From Lachnospiraceae bacterium UBA4364 (lineage in GTDB: Bacteria > Bacillota > Clostridia > Lachnospirales > Lachnospiraceae), in NCBI GenBank assembly GCA_002393955.1, contig DGSK01000054.1, positions 1 to 35,213 on the forward strand: 35,213 nucleotides of DNA, written 5' to 3'. Below, piece by piece: positions 31,941-35,213 of this stretch. Numbering within the stretch: the first letter of the stretch is position 1; each line of letters opens with the position of its first letter. The notes under the pieces are model-generated. The model saw only the letters and a list, made by a program, of their open reading frames with translations. It did no database searches and was not told the DNA's origin. The position numbers and the translations under genes were made by a program.

Positions 31941-33751
31941 TATACGCTGTATTTTTTTCTGGAAAGGTCTTCCACAAGACGTTTCCCTGCTATTAACCGT
32001 TCCAGTTCTGCTGCGGGATCCGTCGCCATGTTTGACGACGCCCCCAGACCATTCTGTTTTACTTTAATTACAAGATTCTTAAATCTCTCCGCGCCGGACT
32101 CCACATCATGATTCTGTTCCAATTCCTCCGGTGATGAAAAGAAAATCTCCGTCACCATACGTTTTTCTTCGTCTTCCTCAAACTGCTCTATAACTAATGC
32201 AGGAACCACTTTTCCATTGGCGATCTGTCCGAAAATAATTCCGGCAGCTTTACGGTATACTTCATCAGTAAAATCCGTTGCAGAAATATCCTCCTTTATC
32301 TGCTCGTACAATTCCGGCCGCTGCGCTATCCAGGCCAGCAATGTCATCTCACAGTGTTTCACGCTGCCCTTAATGCTATCCTTCCTTTTTGCGCTTTCCT
32401 CATTGCCCAGGCTTCTTACTTTAAGAGCTGCTTTTGTCCTTTCGCTTGCCCCACGGCTGGCGGCAGCAATGACAGCCTTGTGCAGCGTATCCCTGTCAAT
32501 ATTATAGATAGAGGCAACATCCGTCAGATAGTTTTCCCTTTCTATCTCATCTTCAAACCTGCAGAGCATATCCACAAGAGTTCTTGTAAATTCTGTTCTC
32601 TCCCTTGCGCCTGCATTCTCTGTTTCAAACGGCACATGTGCCTGCCTTACTTCAAACAGGAATCCGTCTTCGGCATGGTCAATCCTTTTCTGGAATTCCT
32701 CAACCCCCAGGTTCTTTATGAACTCATCAGGATCCTTGTATGGCCGCATGTTTATAACACGCCCATGCATATCATCCATTTCGTTCAATATCGCCAGTGC
32801 TTTCAGGGCAGCCGACACGCCCGGTCCGTCACTGTCATAGGCTAAAAGCACATCCTTGGTAAAGCGTCTTAAGAGCATTGCCTGTTCAGGGGTAAATGCG
32901 GTACCAAGTGAAGCCACAGCTTCAGTAAATCCCGCCTGATGCATGGCAATAACATCCATATACCCCTCACAGAGTATCATATAGCGCTTCTTGGATCTTC
33001 GGGCATTATTCAGACCAAAAAGATTTTTTCTTTTTTCAAATATCAGGTTTTCCGGTGAATTCAGGTACTTTGGCTTTGCATCACCCAATACCCTGCCGCC
33101 GAATCCTATAACCTTTCCATTACTGTTCTGTATAGGGAACATCACACGGTTTATGAATTTATCCACCATGCCTTCTTTTTCATAGAAAACACCCAGCCCG
33201 GCTTCTCTTATCAGCTCATCATCATATCCTTTTTTTCTGAGATACTTCACCATGTCATTACTGTACTGAAGGGCATATCCGAGTCCAAAATGCTGTATGG
33301 TTTCCGGTGTCAGCTGTCTTTCTTCAAAATACTTAAGCCCCAGTGCTCCGGCCTCAGTTTTAAGCTGGTAGAAAAAGTATTTTTCCGCTTCATTCATTAT
33401 CTCATAAAGCTTTTCCCGCTTACCCATCTCACGCTTCATTTCCGGAGTGTATTTTACTTCGGGAACCGATACTCCTGCCCTGTCAGCAAGCATCTTTACA
33501 GCCTCTGGAAAGGTATAATTTTCATACTTCATCACAAATGAAATAACATCACCGCCTTCAAGGCAGCTGAAGCAACGGCATATCTGCTTACTGGGAGAAA
33601 CAGAAAAAGAGGGATTTCTGTCATTATGAAAAGGACAGAGCCCCACATAACCTCCACCCTGTCTTTTTAAGTGCACTCTTTCACCGACCACACTCACTAT
33701 ATCTGTTTTTGAGAGAACCTCATCTATGATCTCCTGCGAGTAATAAGGCAT
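31940..33751 (-). CDS. dnaG: DNA primase
   Basis: Makes RNA primers at the replication fork. The 603-residue protein has the N-terminal zinc ribbon with C39, H42, C60 and C63 (CPFH ... CFSC) and the RNA polymerase domain with RVMFPIQNSNGKVIGFGGR. The TOPRIM metal site has ILCEGYMDVIAMHQAGF and LLAYDSDGPG. The C-terminal helical domain that recruits the DnaB helicase runs from about residue 440. The last 30 residues are basic and variable. It is 24 bp behind dgt. It ends by overlapping trmK directly, unlike the common dnaG-rpoD-trmK order. Confidence 0.97.
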   Translation of the reverse strand: MPYYSQEIIDEVLSKTDIVSVVGERVHLKRQGGGYVGLCPFHNDRNPSFSVSPSKQICRCFSCLEGGDVISFVMKYENYTFPEAVKMLADRAGVSVPEVKYTPEMKREMGKREKLYEIMNEAEKYFFYQLKTEAGALGLKYFEERQLTPETIQHFGLGYALQYSNDMVKYLRKKGYDDELIREAGLGVFYEKEGMVDKFINRVMFPIQNSNGKVIGFGGRVLGDAKPKYLNSPENLIFEKRKNLFGLNNARRSKKRYMILCEGYMDVIAMHQAGFTEAVASLGTAFTPEQAMLLRRFTKDVLLAYDSDGPGVSAALKALAILNEMDDMHGRVINMRPYKDPDEFIKNLGVEEFQKRIDHAEDGFLFEVRQAHVPFETENAGARERTEFTRTLVDMLCRFEDEIERENYLTDVASIYNIDRDTLHKAVIAAASRGASERTKAALKVRSLGNEESAKRKDSIKGSVKHCEMTLLAWIAQRPELYEQIKEDISATDFTDEVYRKAAGIIFGQIANGKVVPALVIEQFEEDEEKRMVTEIFFSSPEELEQNHDVESGAERFKNLVIKVKQNGLGASSNMATDPAAELERLIAGKRLVEDLSRKKYSV

Positions 33752-33775
33752 ATGTTCCCCCTAAAAGCTAAACTT

Positions 33776-34888
33776 TCAATATTTCCATGACTTCGGTATG
33801 AAGCGCTCCTCATACTTTGATATGGCATACCTGTCTGTCATAGTGGCTATGTAGTCACAGGTAACACGCCATACAGGATCTCCCTTTTCCATAAGCGCCT
33901 GGTATTCCTTCGGCATCTCGTCATGGTGATCAAAGTAGTATTCATATAAAGTCTCTACCAGGGCTACAGCTTTGTGCTCTTCGCCCTTTACAGTCTGATT
34001 GGAATATACCCTCTCAAACATAAACTTACGCATATCCAAAAGAGCCTGCAAGACCTCATCATCCATAAGAATGTCGTCCTTGCCGATACTTGTCCTTATG
34101 GTATTATGGATCAGCTTGTCCAGACGTTCTTTGGTGGTCTTACCTAATACTTTTCCAATCTCAGCAGGAACATCGTCATCCGTAAGTATCTTTGCCCTGA
34201 GAGCATCATCCATATCATGATGGATATATGCAAACTTATCGGAAAGCCTTACTATCTTACCCTCAAGGGTAGACGGCATCATACTGGTCTGATGGTTTCT
34301 CATGCCATCCAGTACTTCCCAGGTAAGGTTAAGCCCCTCTCCATCCCTTTCAAGCACTTCTGCCACCCGGACACTCTGCTCATTATGCCTGAATCTCATC
34401 AGGCTGTCATTAGCACTGAAAACGTCCCAGATATCACCCGCATCCGGCTGCACTGCGGCCAGCATATCACCACCCTCACCGACACATTTCTTTATTGCGG
34501 TGTTAAGAGCACGCTCACCTGCATGACCGAAAGGCGTGTGCCCCAGATCATGACCTAATGCTATGGCTTCTACCAGATCCTCGTTAAGCCTTAGTGCCTT
34601 TGCTATAGTTCTTGCTATCTGGCTTACCTCCAGGGTGTGGGTAAGTCTGGTCCTGTAATGATCCCCCTCAGGATTGAGGAAAACCTGGGTTTTATCCTTA
34701 AGCCGGCGGAAAGCTTTTGAATGTATGATCCGGTCTCTGTCACGCTGAAAAACCGTTCTGATATCACATTGGGGTTCATCCTTTCTCCGCCCTTTTGTAT
34801 CAACACTCCTGGTTGCAAAAGGACTTAAGGAACTTTCCTCAACCTTCTCAAGTTCTTCCCTTATCGTGATATCTTCCATATTTTTCAT
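33776..34888 (-). CDS. dgt: Deoxyguanosinetriphosphate triphosphohydrolase-like protein (HD domain dNTPase)
   Basis: Hydrolyses dNTPs to nucleoside and triphosphate. From ATG 34888 it has 370 residues. The HD superfamily metal site is present: H84 in TRLTHTLEVSQIA, the His-Asp pair at 113-114 in ALGHDLGHTPFGHAGE, and a later Asp in LSDKFAYIHHDMDDALRA. Other marks are RDRDRIIHSKAFRRLKDKTQVF and RHNEQSVRV. This start is chosen because GGGGGATC lies seven bases before it; the frame extends 29 codons upstream, with GTG only, over promoter-like DNA and a repeated motif. It lies before dnaG, a frequent clostridial arrangement. Whether it prefers dGTP cannot be judged. Confidence 0.93.
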   Translation of the reverse strand: MKNMEDITIREELEKVEESSLSPFATRSVDTKGRRKDEPQCDIRTVFQRDRDRIIHSKAFRRLKDKTQVFLNPEGDHYRTRLTHTLEVSQIARTIAKALRLNEDLVEAIALGHDLGHTPFGHAGERALNTAIKKCVGEGGDMLAAVQPDAGDIWDVFSANDSLMRFRHNEQSVRVAEVLERDGEGLNLTWEVLDGMRNHQTSMMPSTLEGKIVRLSDKFAYIHHDMDDALRAKILTDDDVPAEIGKVLGKTTKERLDKLIHNTIRTSIGKDDILMDDEVLQALLDMRKFMFERVYSNQTVKGEEHKAVALVETLYEYYFDHHDEMPKEYQALMEKGDPVWRVTCDYIATMTDRYAISKYEERFIPKSWKY

Positions 34889-34961
34889 CTGTGATCCCCC
34901 AAGCTGCAAATATGCTATACTGCCATGCCGGGTAAAGCCGTCCGCAACTCTTAACTGCCTA

Positions 34962-35104
34962 CTATGACTTCTCACTTGTTGTATAACACTAACTTCCTCA
35001 CACCGGCAGCCTGCCTGACGGCGGTGCCGTTCGCACTGCTCGCATAAACACCGTCAGACATAGGATGCACGATGTGAGAAGTTTCAATTACTAAAACTTC
35101 CCAC
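34962..35104. repeat. Nested palindrome with four GTGRGAAGT-type motifs upstream of dgt
   Basis: Motif copies are: minus strand AGTGAGAAGTCATAG (34976-34962); minus TGTGAGGAAGT (35002-34992); plus TGTGAGAAGTTT (35073-35084); minus ACTAAAACTTCCCAC complement (35104-35090). The second and third pair with each other. Between them CTGACGG (35015-35021) pairs with CCGTCAG (35051-35057), and GTGC (35024-35027) with GCAC (35033-35036). The third and fourth also form an inverted pair. The element is a regulatory array or a small palindromic repeat. No gene is supported from 34889 to the window end. Confidence 0.65.
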
Positions 35105-35213
35105 TAACTGAACTACTTAGAACGACACTCGCAATTGCGCCGGAACAATCACGATGCGTTGTTAGCCGAGGGGAAATCCAGTGCTTACAGCCCGTTGTTA
35201 TCCGGTGCAGGGC

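Noticed and set aside
35091..35213. 3' fragment of a gene entering from the right edge (minus strand, 40 open codons)
   Set aside because: A 40-codon open run is not significant, the composition is not protein-like, and its stop falls in the repeated GTGGGAAGTTTTAG motif.
34889..35213. tRNA gene
   Set aside because: Several stems are present but no TTCGA-type T-loop, acceptor pairing or anticodon arm in tRNA geometry.

Overview
The window looks like chromosome of a strict-anaerobe Firmicute, most likely of the family Lachnospiraceae (order Clostridiales/Eubacteriales). The evidence is moderate GC content, strong AGGAGG-type ribosome sites, a clostridial dgt-dnaG-trmK-nif3 cluster, a type A RNase P RNA, a heterodimeric ABC exporter, an Rpn/PD-(D/E)XK family protein and a secreted InlB-repeat protein. 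No prophage, integrase, CRISPR array or recognised defence island is visible, and no tRNA or rRNA gene was found. Most of the window is housekeeping; the unusual material lies between genes.

Left part (1-18269, all minus strand). Transcription runs from high to low coordinates. A tight seven-gene run starts with rho and continues with a DUF436/YwlG protein, PgeF, a membrane acyltransferase, two overlapping ABC exporter subunits and a type 2 ArgC. A small exported membrane protein with its own promoter and terminator follows. Next come clpS-clpA-xth, then metG behind its own extended -10 promoter, then a small membrane protein, a GNAT acetyltransferase, glnA and dapF.

Middle part (18270-23200) is the accessory-looking segment. 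An Rpn-family protein gene and a large secreted InlB-repeat protein gene, both minus strand, end in homologous 3' sequences (last codons plus 3' UTR and terminator) although the proteins are otherwise unrelated. Upstream of the secreted protein lies a leader of about 530 bp. It holds two candidate promoters, 18 perfect copies of the pentamer GCTCT, and a 126-bp nested palindrome that can fold as a branched, cloverleaf-like structure. This arrangement is the best candidate here for an undescribed, possibly phase-variable, regulatory system. The RNase P RNA gene (plus strand) follows.

Right part (23188-35213). A membrane-anchored GH25 lysozyme gene is divergent from rarA, which is followed by a LytTR-domain regulator. 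Then comes a 200-bp region with its own promoter, several hairpins and a strong terminator, which is a candidate structured small RNA. From the other side, the minus-strand genes dgt, dnaG, trmK, nif3, a TGS-uridine kinase, malic enzyme and a radical SAM protein run to the same bidirectional terminator. The vegetative sigma factor gene that usually sits between dnaG and trmK is absent. A 15-bp motif (GTGGGAAGTTTTAGT) recurs in three distant intergenic places and is part of a nested palindrome upstream of dgt.

All calls rest on reading the sequence and recalled family motifs. No homology search or RNA folding program was run.
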